Assembly (NCBI GenBank): GCA_002373755.1
Contig: DFJU01000119.1
Location: 270-19,946, forward strand
Direction: 5' to 3'
Length of the DNA: 19,677 nucleotides
From: Bacteroidales bacterium UBA3663
Lineage (GTDB): Bacteria > Bacteroidota > Bacteroidia > Bacteroidales > UBA3663
Below are positions 6,563 through 14,222 of the stretch, piece by piece. The first letter of the stretch is position 1. Each line of letters starts with the position of its first letter. The notes under the pieces are model-generated. The model was not told the origin of the DNA. It made no database searches and saw only the letters and a program-made list of their open reading frames with translations. The position numbers were made by a program, and so were the translations under genes.

Positions 6563-8032
6563 ATGAAAAAGAGACTTTTTCTTCTTGCGGCTCTCTTTGT
6601 GGGAGTCACGCTGTGTGCCTTTGCTAAGAAATCGGCCACGAAAACACCGGAACCCAAACAGCCCAAGTATGTGTTCTATCTGATTACCGATGGAACGGGC
6701 GTCAACACCTTGCAGTTGGCCGAATATTATCGTGGCCAATGTCAGGGAATCATCGGCCGAGTGCCGCTCTTCATGTGTGCGAACTATCCCGTCTATGGTG
6801 TGAGTGCCACTTGGTGCACGTCGAGTGACGTGACCGACAGTGCTGCGTCGGGAACGGCATTGGCCTCGGGTACGAAAACCTACAGCAATGCCATCGGCGT
6901 CGCAACCGACTCGGTCACACCGATTTACAGCATCGCTACGCGAGTTCACGAAATGGGCTACGCGGTGGGTGTCGGCACAACGGCATCGGTCAACCACGCC
7001 ACTCCGGCCGCCCAATATGCGCACAACCGTTCGCGTCACAACTATTACGACATCGGCTCGCAGCTGCCGGGCACGGGCTTCGAATTCTTTGCCGGCTCGC
7101 GCTTCCAGTTGGAATCGGCCAAGAACACGCCCGAAAACCGCAAGGCGCTCGAAGACGGCTGCGCCAAGGCTGGCTATACCGTCACCAAGGGGCTGAAGGA
7201 TTTTGAGGCCAATGGACGCAACGCCGACAAGGTCGTGATGTTCCAGGACGCCGACATCGACAACGACGACATGCCCTACTGGATGGACCGTCAGCCCGGC
7301 CAGGTGACAATCGTCGACCAGTTCCGCGCCGAGATTGACTTCCTCTACCGCAAGAGCCAGCAGAAGGGCTACAAGGGCTTCTTCCTGATGAACGAGATTG
7401 GTGGTATCGTCGATCATGCCTGCCATTCGAACGATGCTGCGGCTGCGGCCTACGAGGTGATGGCTGTCGATAGCTGTATGCGCATCGCCTTCGAGTTCTA
7501 CCAGCAGCATCCCGACGAGACGCTCATCATCCTCACGTCCGACCATGAGACCGGCGGCTTGACCCTGGGACGACAGTCGGGCGGCTACAAATTGACCTCC
7601 GACGTGCTGAAATATCAAAAATGTTCGGTCTATGAGGCCAACAAGCACATGAAGGAACTCGCCGCGCAGAAGGGCGGTTTCGACAAGCTCGCGTGGGAGG
7701 ATGCCAAGGCGCAGCTCGCAGCCGACTTTGGCTTTTGGGAGCACGTCAAGATCCGTCCGAACGAGGAGAAGCGGTTGCGCGAACTGTTCGACAAGACCGT
7801 CTCGGGCGATGTGGCCGACACAAAGTCGCTCTATGCCTCCAACAAGGCATTCGTAGCCGAGGCGCTGCGCATCATGCAGGACAAGGCAAGCATCGGCTGG
7901 ACCACGGGCGGCCACACAGCCGGACTGGTTCCGTGCATCGTCTGCGGCGTTGGCCAGGAGCAGTTCATGGGCCACAACGACAATGCCGAGATTGCCCGCA
8001 AGATTGGCCGACTGCTTGGCCTTGAGATGTAG
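6563..8032 (+). CDS. Secreted alkaline phosphatase (PhoA family)
   Basis: A 489-residue phosphomonoesterase expected in the periplasm. Residues 1-22 are a Sec signal peptide with a likely cut after CAFA. The metal site starts with ITDGTG (41-46, Asp43), and the nucleophile is Ser93 in DVTDSAASGT. VNHATPA at 143-149 has His where E. coli has Asp153, a common variant. Metal ligands follow in GIVDHACHSND (Asp284, His288), SDHETGG (Asp327, His328) and TTGGHTAG (His451). Arg166 of E. coli may correspond to the arginines in HNRSRH (154-159). Length is close to the usual 450-550. No promoter consensus stands out in the 144-base gap after pccB, so read-through from the carboxylase operon is possible. 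No Pho-box-like repeat is visible, so phosphate control is not shown. Confidence 0.9.
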   Translation: MKKRLFLLAALFVGVTLCAFAKKSATKTPEPKQPKYVFYLITDGTGVNTLQLAEYYRGQCQGIIGRVPLFMCANYPVYGVSATWCTSSDVTDSAASGTALASGTKTYSNAIGVATDSVTPIYSIATRVHEMGYAVGVGTTASVNHATPAAQYAHNRSRHNYYDIGSQLPGTGFEFFAGSRFQLESAKNTPENRKALEDGCAKAGYTVTKGLKDFEANGRNADKVVMFQDADIDNDDMPYWMDRQPGQVTIVDQFRAEIDFLYRKSQQKGYKGFFLMNEIGGIVDHACHSNDAAAAAYEVMAVDSCMRIAFEFYQQHPDETLIILTSDHETGGLTLGRQSGGYKLTSDVLKYQKCSVYEANKHMKELAAQKGGFDKLAWEDAKAQLAADFGFWEHVKIRPNEEKRLRELFDKTVSGDVADTKSLYASNKAFVAEALRIMQDKASIGWTTGGHTAGLVPCIVCGVGQEQFMGHNDNAEIARKIGRLLGLEM

Positions 8033-8044
8033 CCTGACGGAACG

Positions 8045-8103
8045 CGCTACGCGATTTGAGACTTAAAAATGCGCCGCACGCCTTTCAAAAAAGTCGCGTA
8101 GCG
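8045..8103. repeat. Inverted pair of the TCGCGTAGCG word upstream of tig
   Basis: CGCTACGCGA (8045-8054) and TCGCGTAGCG (8094-8103) are exact inverted copies separated by 39 bases. They lie between the phosphatase stop and the tig promoter. The pair could fold as a 10-bp stem in the phosphatase 3' end, or be two copies of the word scattered through the window. Confidence 0.6.
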
Positions 8104-8134
8104 GTTGCTGAAAACCATTTTTGTCCGCGAAAAT

Positions 8135-8165
8135 TTTGTGTTTTTGCGGACATTTTGTATCTTTG
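8135..8165 (+). promoter_or_regulatory. Promoter of trigger factor gene
   Basis: TTTG (8135-8138), 19 bases, TATCTTTG (8158-8165): an exact match to the Bacteroidota consensus. The start site should be near 8172, leaving a leader of about 55 bases. Confidence 0.8.
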
Positions 8166-8226
8166 CGCCCACATTTGTGCAAAAAGACGCAAATTCTTAA
8201 TTTTTAACAACATAACAAGACTAAAA

Positions 8227-9573
8227 ATGAACATTTCAAAGCAAGTTGTTGACGATGTGAACATCGTGCTCAGCCTGGAGATTGAAAAGGCCGACTATGT
8301 AGAGGCCGTAGAGAAGGAACTCAAGAAAATCCGCAAGCGCGTTCAGATGCCAGGTTTCCGTCCCGGCATGGTGCCAGAAGGTCTGGTGCGCAAGCAGTAC
8401 GGCACATCGGTCAAGGTTGAAGAGGTGAACAAGGTAATCAGCGATTCACTGTTCAGCTACATTCGCGACAACAAACTGAACGTCTTGGGCGAGCCTATGG
8501 CCGACGAGACTTCGCAGGTTGACATCGTGAACGACGACAACTTCACACTCAAGTTCAACGTAGCCGTAGCTCCTGAGTTCGAACTCAAGCTTGACAAGAC
8601 CGTCAAGGTTCCTTACTACACCATCAAGGTAGAGGACAAGATGATGAACGACCAGATTGAGGGCATGCGCCGCCAGTATGGTTCGACTGTCCAGGTCGAT
8701 GACGTTGAAGAAAACGACGTAGTGAAGGGCGACATCGCCGAACTTGACGAGAATGGCAACATCAAGGAGGGCGGCATCGTAGCATCGAACGCAACAATCT
8801 TGCCACGCTACATGCAGAGCGAGGACGAGAAGAAGAAGTTCATCGGCGCAAAGAAACTCACTTCGGTTGACTTCAACCCAGCTGCTGCCTACAACAACAA
8901 CCAGTCGGAAATCGCAAGCCTCTTGCAGAAGCCACAGGCCGAAATCGCAGGCATTACCGCCAACTTCCGCTTCACCATCAGCGAGATTTCACGCCGTCAG
9001 TTGGCCGAGATGAACGAAGAGTTCTTCAAGTCGGCCTACGGTGAGGAATGCACAACCGAGGAGGCTTTCAAGGCTAAGGTTTCGGACACCATCGCAGCAC
9101 AGCTCGCAACCAACAGCGAATATAAGTTCAACCTCGATGCCAAGGATGCCCTGATGAAGCAGGTTGGCACGTTGAAGTTCCCGGAGGAGACCCTCAAGAA
9201 GTGGCTGCTCGCAAAGGATGAGAAGCGTGACGAGAAGAAGCTCGACGAGGATTTCCCGCACATGATGGAAGACCTCACCTGGCAGCTCATCGAAGAGAAG
9301 GTCGTCAGCGCAAAGGAAATCAAGCTGAACGATGACGACTTGAAGAACGAGGCCCGCGAGATGCTCAAGGCTCAGATGATGCAGTACGGCATGAGTGACC
9401 TGCCGGAAGAGTACATGAACAGCTATGCCGAAAGCATGTTGAAGGACGACAAGCAGCGCGGTCAGCTCCGCGACGGTGCTCTTGCCCGCAAGGTGATGGC
9501 TGAAATCAAGTCGGCCGTCTCGATCACCAAGAAGGAGGTTACTCTGGAGAAGTTCCAGGAGATGTTCAAATAA
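8227..9573 (+). CDS. tig: Trigger factor, ribosome-associated chaperone
   Basis: Folds nascent chains at the ribosomal exit tunnel. The 448 residues begin MNISKQVVDDVNIVLSLEI, and the ribosome-binding signature is PGFRPGMVPEGLV (42-54). The middle third occupies the position of the peptidyl-prolyl isomerase domain but, as in other Bacteroidota, shows no clear FKBP active site. The last 200 residues are charged and helical, matching the substrate cradle arms. The frame stays open to 8056, but I placed the start at 8227: it follows the promoter at 8135-8165, has an A-rich upstream tract, and matches the family N-terminus. It is a single-gene unit with its own promoter and a strong hairpin after the stop. 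Its codon use is richer in simple A/T-ending codons than its neighbours, as expected for high expression. Confidence 0.92.
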   Translation: MNISKQVVDDVNIVLSLEIEKADYVEAVEKELKKIRKRVQMPGFRPGMVPEGLVRKQYGTSVKVEEVNKVISDSLFSYIRDNKLNVLGEPMADETSQVDIVNDDNFTLKFNVAVAPEFELKLDKTVKVPYYTIKVEDKMMNDQIEGMRRQYGSTVQVDDVEENDVVKGDIAELDENGNIKEGGIVASNATILPRYMQSEDEKKKFIGAKKLTSVDFNPAAAYNNNQSEIASLLQKPQAEIAGITANFRFTISEISRRQLAEMNEEFFKSAYGEECTTEEAFKAKVSDTIAAQLATNSEYKFNLDAKDALMKQVGTLKFPEETLKKWLLAKDEKRDEKKLDEDFPHMMEDLTWQLIEEKVVSAKEIKLNDDDLKNEAREMLKAQMMQYGMSDLPEEYMNSYAESMLKDDKQRGQLRDGALARKVMAEIKSAVSITKKEVTLEKFQEMFK

Positions 9574-9598
9574 ATCGACATTCTACAGTCTACGATAA

Positions 9599-9637
9599 CA
9601 AACCGGCATCGATCCGAAAAGGGTCGGTGCCGGTTTG
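9599..9637 (+). terminator. Strong hairpin terminator after tig
   Basis: The arms 9599-9615 and 9621-9637 pair over all 17 positions, with two G-U pairs, around a GAAAA loop. It starts 26 bases after the tig stop. The following sequence, CTATATTC, has no real U-tract, so it may act mainly in 3'-end protection. Confidence 0.75.
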
Positions 9638-9951
9638 CTATATTCATCGGGTTCGATTTTTTTGGGGCAACGCCATAGCACTGCCTTTCAAGACCAAAAT
9701 CTGCCTGCTAATGGTTTAAAAACTTAGTCTAATATTTCTCGCATTTGTTTCGGGTTAGACATGCTTTTATTTTGTATTTGCAATCTCGAAATGGCAAAAC
9801 AGGGAGGGGCAATTGGCTTTTTTATCGAAATAATCTAAATCGTGGAATTTTCTTTGAAGTTGCTGTAAAATTCGTCTTCTTTGTTGCGCATTATGGCATG
9901 TGCAATTGCATCTTATTATCACAATATTATTAATTTTAATCCTAAAAAGTT
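9638..9951. other. AT-rich gap upstream of the lipoprotein gene
   Basis: About 314 bases without a credible gene. A weak promoter candidate is TTTG at 9744-9747, 20 bases, then TATTTTG at 9768-9774, one base short of TAnnTTTG. It would imply a leader of about 170 bases. The open frame at 9745-9933 has no recognisable product. Confidence 0.3.
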
Positions 9952-11007
9952 ATGAGAAAAACTTATTTCTGGCTGCTTTGCAGTATGTTTGTGTGTGGAA
10001 CATTGGTAGTGACCTCATGTAGTGACGACGATGACGACAACAATGGCGGATCAGTACAAATGAGCCAAGTGAACTATGAAAAGACGGGCGGTTCTGGTGC
10101 CGTTACATTGTCCAGTGGCGAAAAGATTGATTTCCAAGTGCCTCAGTGCAGCGAAGAAAACATGGCTGGTGCCTCGATTGTGAACGATGAGCTTTCGGTC
10201 AATCTCTATGAGTCGGGTGAAGGCAGTGACGGGTCGTGGAGCTATAGTTCGTGCAACCTTAGTGTCGATGGCTATTCTGCCAATAAGTCGGAGTACAGTG
10301 ACGTGTATTTCTATTTCAGCCAAAGCAGCGGCGGCGGTAGCCAGACATTCCAGAGCGTGGTGAGCGAAACGCGTGCTGAAGGTTATGGCAACAAGTTGGT
10401 CGTGACGCAGTTGAGCGACGGGTCGTACAAGTTCGTGATTACGGGCGATGCCTATGCCTACGATTCTAACAGCGGTGGTCAGGGCAACAGCAATGTGGCC
10501 AATGCTACAGTCAGCGTCGAGTTCGTTGTGCCTTTGGCCGCCAATGCAAGTACCTCGACTAATGTGTCAAGCAAGCAATCGTCTTATCCGAGTTTCATGC
10601 CGTGGCTGGGAAAGACGGTCGATGGAGTATGTGTGATAAACAAGAGCCAGTACGTGGGCAATGCCGTCATGTTGTGGTACTATGACACGTCGCTCGGCTA
10701 CAGTGATTACGAGGACTTGAAGAATCAGGCTATCAAGGCTTTGGGCAATCCTGTGGATTGTTATGACAAGAGTGAAGGTCAGCAGCCAAATCAGGACTGG
10801 GAAGATATGTGCTACTCCTATTTCTACAAAGACGGCAAGTTCATCATGGTTTCCTATTGTCCGTGGCGTGTTGAAGAAGACCCGCAGTATTACCAGCTGC
10901 CCAAAGGCTGGGATGCACTGATGGCAACCCACGCTGCACGCATTCAGGTCCATGCTATCGAGGGCATGTCGTTCGACTATACAGCCCTGCTGAATGGCCA
11001 CAGGTGA
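9952..11007 (+). CDS. Surface-type lipoprotein of unknown function
   Basis: A 351-residue protein not recognised as a known family. Residues 1-22 form a lipoprotein signal peptide ending in VVTSC, with Cys23 the lipidated residue. It is followed at once by SDDDDDNN, the acidic stretch that in Bacteroidota acts as a surface export signal, so display on the cell surface is likely. Residues 40-210 are rich in Ser, Gly, Tyr and Asn and look like beta sandwich. A second region (about 225-340) has aromatic motifs such as WYYDTSLGYSDYEDLK and YFYKDGKFIMVSYCPW, also with predicted strands. It is flanked by a terminator on each side and has its own transcription unit. No SusC/SusD partner is next to it. 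A carbohydrate- or adhesion-related role is only a guess. Confidence 0.8.
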   Translation: MRKTYFWLLCSMFVCGTLVVTSCSDDDDDNNGGSVQMSQVNYEKTGGSGAVTLSSGEKIDFQVPQCSEENMAGASIVNDELSVNLYESGEGSDGSWSYSSCNLSVDGYSANKSEYSDVYFYFSQSSGGGSQTFQSVVSETRAEGYGNKLVVTQLSDGSYKFVITGDAYAYDSNSGGQGNSNVANATVSVEFVVPLAANASTSTNVSSKQSSYPSFMPWLGKTVDGVCVINKSQYVGNAVMLWYYDTSLGYSDYEDLKNQAIKALGNPVDCYDKSEGQQPNQDWEDMCYSYFYKDGKFIMVSYCPWRVEEDPQYYQLPKGWDALMATHAARIQVHAIEGMSFDYTALLNGHR

Positions 11008-11030
11008 TAGATGATATTGCAAAAAGAATA

Positions 11031-11069
11031 AGGCGGAAACGAAGGTCTTTTGGGCCGATGTTTCCGCCT
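11031..11069 (-). terminator. Terminator between convergent genes
   Basis: AGGCGGAAAC (11031-11040) and GTTTCCGCCT (11060-11069) form a perfect 10-bp stem. On the minus strand the hairpin is followed by TATTCTTTTT, so it best serves the leftward beta-helix/ssb transcript. It may also stop the rightward lipoprotein transcript, 23 bases beyond that stop codon. Confidence 0.65.
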
Positions 11070-11104
11070 CGATTTGTGTCGTTCTTTTCTTGACGACAGC
11101 GAAG

Positions 11105-11167
11105 AAGGGCAATGGATGGCTGTCCAATGACATTGTCCACACAAAATGGAGGACAATCATTGCCCTT
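11105..11167 (-). repeat. Nested inverted repeats at the 3' end of the beta-helix gene
   Basis: The outer arms AAGGGCAATG (11105-11114) and CATTGCCCTT (11158-11167) pair perfectly. Inside, ATTGTCC (11132-11138) pairs with GGACAAT (11151-11157). CAATG/CATTG (11125-11135) offers an alternative inner pairing. The outer arm overlaps the beta-helix stop codon at 11166-11168, so this structure probably caps that message's 3' end. Confidence 0.5.
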
Positions 11168-13403
11168 ATTTCCACTCCAGTTCGACGCGTTCAATCAGGC
11201 TCGCGCTTGCGCCGGTCGAACCGGTGTGCTGTAAGTAGAATGTGCATAGTGAATCGTCGGCCGCAGATGGTTGAATAGGCGCACTGAGGGTGAGTGTGTC
11301 GCCGTTGTGCGATGCCGTGGCCAATAGTTCTTTCCCGTCGGACATGACAGTGATTTCGCACGATGTCAAATAGCTTGCATAGACTTTTTCGTCGCCGATT
11401 GGAGTGACGATGCCATCCTGGTAGTGAACAAGCTGCATCACGACGGCGCGGTCGTAGTCGGGTGTGCGACGTATGCGCAAAGCGTAGCCGGTCAATGTCT
11501 TTGCATCGAACTTGACTCCGATGTCGAGGTATTGGCCCGTTGCGCTGCCGAAACCCTGTCCGGCGGTCTTTGCTGGCGTAATCAACAGCTTGGCGGTCAT
11601 CGCCTTGCATGATTTCCGTGCCGGAGTGTAGAATGCACGCGCGCCCTTTGTTGCTTCATTAAGGCCGATGCTCCCTGCTGCGCCGTCCACTCCATGGCCA
11701 TAGAACCATGCATTGTGCGGTTGCGGCTGCCAATTGTAGGTCTGCGTGTCGGCCGGCTTGAATGCGTCAAACGTCCAGCATCCGGCTTGCAATTTCGGCT
11801 GGAATTGCACTGGAATATCGTGAAAATCAGTCGTCAACGAACTCTCTTCGCCCTTCGCGGCGGCTATGTTGCGGCCGATTGGAGCCTCGGTTTCGGCTGC
11901 TACGCGAATTCCGGGGTGTGTTATGTCCAATTTCGGCGTCACGCAAGCCATCAACCGGTAGTCGGCATCGGCTGGCGAAATCGCGTAGTTCGATGCATCG
12001 GCCGTCAATCCATGACGCACGGCGATGGTGTCGCTCTTGTCGGTCATCGAGAATCTGTACCAAGTGACGTGGCTCATGTCGTTGCCATCGACATTCAGTT
12101 GGTAATCAAGGTGTACGATGCCTTTCTTCCGGTCGATTTTGAGCGATGGCTTGCGCGCAAAACCTGGTGCTGCGTCCAATTGCGGGGTGAGATGAAGTCG
12201 CGTAGCGGCGGTCAGACCGGATGGCATTGTGGCCGAAATCGTGGCGTCGCTGCCGATGCGGCGTTTGGCGGGTTGTCCGTTCCAGCAGAAAAACTGGATT
12301 TGCAGCGGCCGCGTATCTTCGTCTTCGTTCAATGTGCGTTGGCCGACTGGACTCAGTCGCATATGGGTCGGCAAAGGTCCGTGTAGCAGATTATCGATGG
12401 TAAATGCCTCAAGCAGAGGTAGTTCGGTTATGTCGGTCGCGCCCTCTATTTTGAGCGGATGGCCGTTGAGTGTCACATCGCTGTAGTAGCATGGCGCATC
12501 GTTCGTGCCATAGCAGGGCACTACGCGGATTTCTTCGCCGTCGAGCTGTCTGATTTGTGTGCGGATGAGGTTGATTCCGCCGCGCGTCTTGCAGAAATAC
12601 TGCGTCCCGCGCACGTGCGTGTCAATTTTACAGTCGATGAAGACGGCACCGAAGTCGGGCGTGCCCCAAAATGGCTTGCTCGAAAAGAACTCGAAGTGGC
12701 ATCGCTGGTAGATGGCGGCGCCTTCAAGTGCATCGTCGGTACATTCAAAATGGCAGTCGGAAAACAGCGCTCGACGCACTCCGCTGAATGGGCATAGGTT
12801 CAGTCGGCTGATGAAACGACAGTTCGACGCCTCGACGAAATCGGCATTGGTGTGTATGAGCTGGGCCTGCACTATGGCGTTGGCCCGGCGTGGTCGGTTG
12901 AGTCGTGGGTCGCGCGGATAGACCAGATCGACCGAGCAATAGTTGCCGAATGTGACGTTGCTGGCCTCGATGTTGTGCGCGTCGATGTAGAACATCGTAA
13001 AATTGCCGATTGCGCCTTGTGTCTGGCCTCGGTTGCAGGCCAGAACGACATCTTCGGGATTGTCGCTTTGGCCGACAATGCGCAGGTTGGGGCATTTCAA
13101 ACGGAAGCCGTAGGGCGTGCCTTCGCTGTTGGAACTGACGCGGCGGATTGCCGGCTCGTCGGGATCGTCAACCCAATAGACACCGGGTGCGATGTCGAGC
13201 GTAATCGTGTCGGAAGGAGTCGCCTGCAAACGGTTGATAGCAGCAAGCGCCTCCTGTACCTGATTAAAGAGGTAGGGAGACGCTTCTGCATCGGCATTGC
13301 TCAGATTCTGGTCGAGCAGCAGATGGCGTTCGTTGTAGTTGACTCCGGCAAGGATGATGTCAGGCAGGATTGCCAGCATCGTTAGCAGGAGAGGAGCTTT
13401 CAT
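11166..13403 (-). CDS. Secreted right-handed beta-helix protein, pectin-active-like
   Basis: A 745-residue exported protein. MKAPLLLTMLAILPDIILA (1-19) is a Sec signal peptide with likely release near Gly20. Residues 60-330 show parallel beta-helix coils with repeated asparagine/cysteine turns (NLRIVGQSDN, NIEASNVTFGNYC, NCRFISRLNLCPF, DCHFECTDDALEG, RCHFEF, DCKI). The order NxxF...DDALEG...FWG recalls pectinesterases and related pectin enzymes, but the classical Gln-Asp-Asp-Arg set is not clearly present. A strand-rich middle and a C-terminal domain from about 537, with concanavalin-like or carbohydrate-binding appearance, follow. The frame is open to 13445, but the ATG at 13403 gives a proper signal peptide. 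It overlaps the 3' end of ssb by 44 bases and is probably expressed from the ssb promoter. Substrate unknown; plant cell-wall pectin is a guess. Confidence 0.75.
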   Translation of the reverse strand: MKAPLLLTMLAILPDIILAGVNYNERHLLLDQNLSNADAEASPYLFNQVQEALAAINRLQATPSDTITLDIAPGVYWVDDPDEPAIRRVSSNSEGTPYGFRLKCPNLRIVGQSDNPEDVVLACNRGQTQGAIGNFTMFYIDAHNIEASNVTFGNYCSVDLVYPRDPRLNRPRRANAIVQAQLIHTNADFVEASNCRFISRLNLCPFSGVRRALFSDCHFECTDDALEGAAIYQRCHFEFFSSKPFWGTPDFGAVFIDCKIDTHVRGTQYFCKTRGGINLIRTQIRQLDGEEIRVVPCYGTNDAPCYYSDVTLNGHPLKIEGATDITELPLLEAFTIDNLLHGPLPTHMRLSPVGQRTLNEDEDTRPLQIQFFCWNGQPAKRRIGSDATISATMPSGLTAATRLHLTPQLDAAPGFARKPSLKIDRKKGIVHLDYQLNVDGNDMSHVTWYRFSMTDKSDTIAVRHGLTADASNYAISPADADYRLMACVTPKLDITHPGIRVAAETEAPIGRNIAAAKGEESSLTTDFHDIPVQFQPKLQAGCWTFDAFKPADTQTYNWQPQPHNAWFYGHGVDGAAGSIGLNEATKGARAFYTPARKSCKAMTAKLLITPAKTAGQGFGSATGQYLDIGVKFDAKTLTGYALRIRRTPDYDRAVVMQLVHYQDGIVTPIGDEKVYASYLTSCEITVMSDGKELLATASHNGDTLTLSAPIQPSAADDSLCTFYLQHTGSTGASASLIERVELEWK

Positions 13404-13758
13404 TTGCGTTGTTGTTTGCGTTGGACGGATTCTTGAGCAGTTCAAACTGATCGACGAAAATCTCGGTGATGTAGTGGCGGACGTTGCTCTGGTCGATCCA
13501 CTGGCGTGAGCGGAGTTTTCCTTCCAGATAGACGAATGAGCCGCGGTGCAGCTGACGCTCTACGCGTTCAGCGACGCCTTGCCACGCCACGATGTTGTGC
13601 CACTCGGTTTTTTCCGGCACTTCTTCGCCGGAGCGTTTGCGGTAGGCTCGTTCGGATGTCGCCAATGGGAATGATGCGCACACGTTGCCGTCTTCAGTGC
13701 GTCGGATTTCAGGTTCACGTCCCACATTTCCTAAGAGAATGACTTTGTTTACTGACAT
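13360..13758 (-). CDS. ssb: Single-stranded DNA-binding protein lacking the acidic tip
   Basis: A 132-residue OB-fold protein that coats single-stranded DNA in replication and repair. Family marks are SVNKVILLGNVGREPE (2-17), ATSERAYRKRSGEEVPEKTEWHN (33-55, aromatic Trp53), FVYLEGKLRSRQW (75-87) and TEIFVDQFELL (98-108). The tail after 109 is short and rich in Asn and Ser, ending PANDAGNPA. The conserved DDDIPF-type tip that recruits partner proteins is missing, and no other frame near the stop supplies it. The start at 13758 matches the family N-terminus; the open frame reaches 13818 without family residues. It is divergent from HU with a strong promoter of its own. The beta-helix gene begins inside its last 44 bases. 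Confidence 0.9.
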   Translation of the reverse strand: MSVNKVILLGNVGREPEIRRTEDGNVCASFPLATSERAYRKRSGEEVPEKTEWHNIVAWQGVAERVERQLHRGSFVYLEGKLRSRQWIDQSNVRHYITEIFVDQFELLKNPSNANNNANESSSPANDAGNPA

Positions 13759-13825
13759 AGTACAAGAATGGTATTGGTTAAAAAGTTCAATTTGGTCGGT
13801 GTTATATGCAAATAGCAAAACGTCG

Positions 13826-13857
13826 CAAAGATATACGGAATTTTGTCTGTTTGCAAA
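13826..13857 (-). promoter_or_regulatory. Promoter of ssb and probably the beta-helix gene
   Basis: On the minus strand TTTG (complement of 13854-13857), 20 bases, then TATCTTTG (complement of 13826-13833). This fully matches the consensus and predicts a start near 13819 with a 60-base leader. Confidence 0.8.
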
Positions 13858-13925
13858 TTATTTTTCCTTTTTATTTAAAAAATGTGAAAAAATGTCCGTC
13901 GGCATTGAAATGAGGCTTTTTGCGA

Positions 13926-13988
13926 CGATGTCCGATGGGTTCAAATTCGCGTAGTGCAAAAGTCGCGCTGCCGTTCGATGTCCGATGG
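13926..13988. repeat. 13-bp direct repeat in the ssb-HU gap
   Basis: CGATGTCCGATGG occurs at 13926-13938 and 13976-13988, a 50-base period, in the divergent gap between ssb and the HU gene. One TCGCGTAG word (13947-13954) lies between them. The rest of the gap (13858-14137) is AT-rich without a gene. Confidence 0.6.
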
Positions 13989-14137
13989 CTTCCGTTCCGT
14001 CCATTTTGATTGGTAAATTGTCGACAAAAAACGAGGTAAAATGCGGTTGGTTTTCGTAAATTTTTGATTTTCAGTTGGCAAAAAAACTTTGACGGCGGAG
14101 TTAAGGTTGAATTTTTTTGAAAAAAAGCAATGCATTT

Positions 14138-14168
14138 CTTGTTAATACGAAAAATAGCAGTATCTTTG
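14138..14168 (+). promoter_or_regulatory. Promoter of the HU-ribosomal protein unit
   Basis: TATCTTTG at 14161-14168 is an exact -7 match. The -33 element, CTTG at 14138-14141 after a 19-base gap, has one mismatch. The start near 14175 leaves a leader of about 48 bases. Confidence 0.65.
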
Positions 14169-14222
14169 CAAGCCGAATTCCGAAAAAATAGTGTAAAACA
14201 ACATAATGTATCAAAAGAAATT

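Noticed and set aside
6545..7975. Minus-strand open frame of 476 codons across the phosphatase gene
   Set aside because: Shadow of the plus-strand gene, which carries a signal peptide and full PhoA motifs; the antisense product has no family features.
8056..8226. 57-codon extension at the N-terminus of trigger factor
   Set aside because: It covers the tig promoter and leader and has no family-like residues.
9591..9599. TACGATAAC half-site of the Nudix operator after tig
   Set aside because: No second half, lies next to a terminator and far from sugar genes; probably chance.
9745..9933. 62-codon open frame before the lipoprotein
   Set aside because: AT-rich, no recognisable features, lies in the probable leader of the lipoprotein gene.
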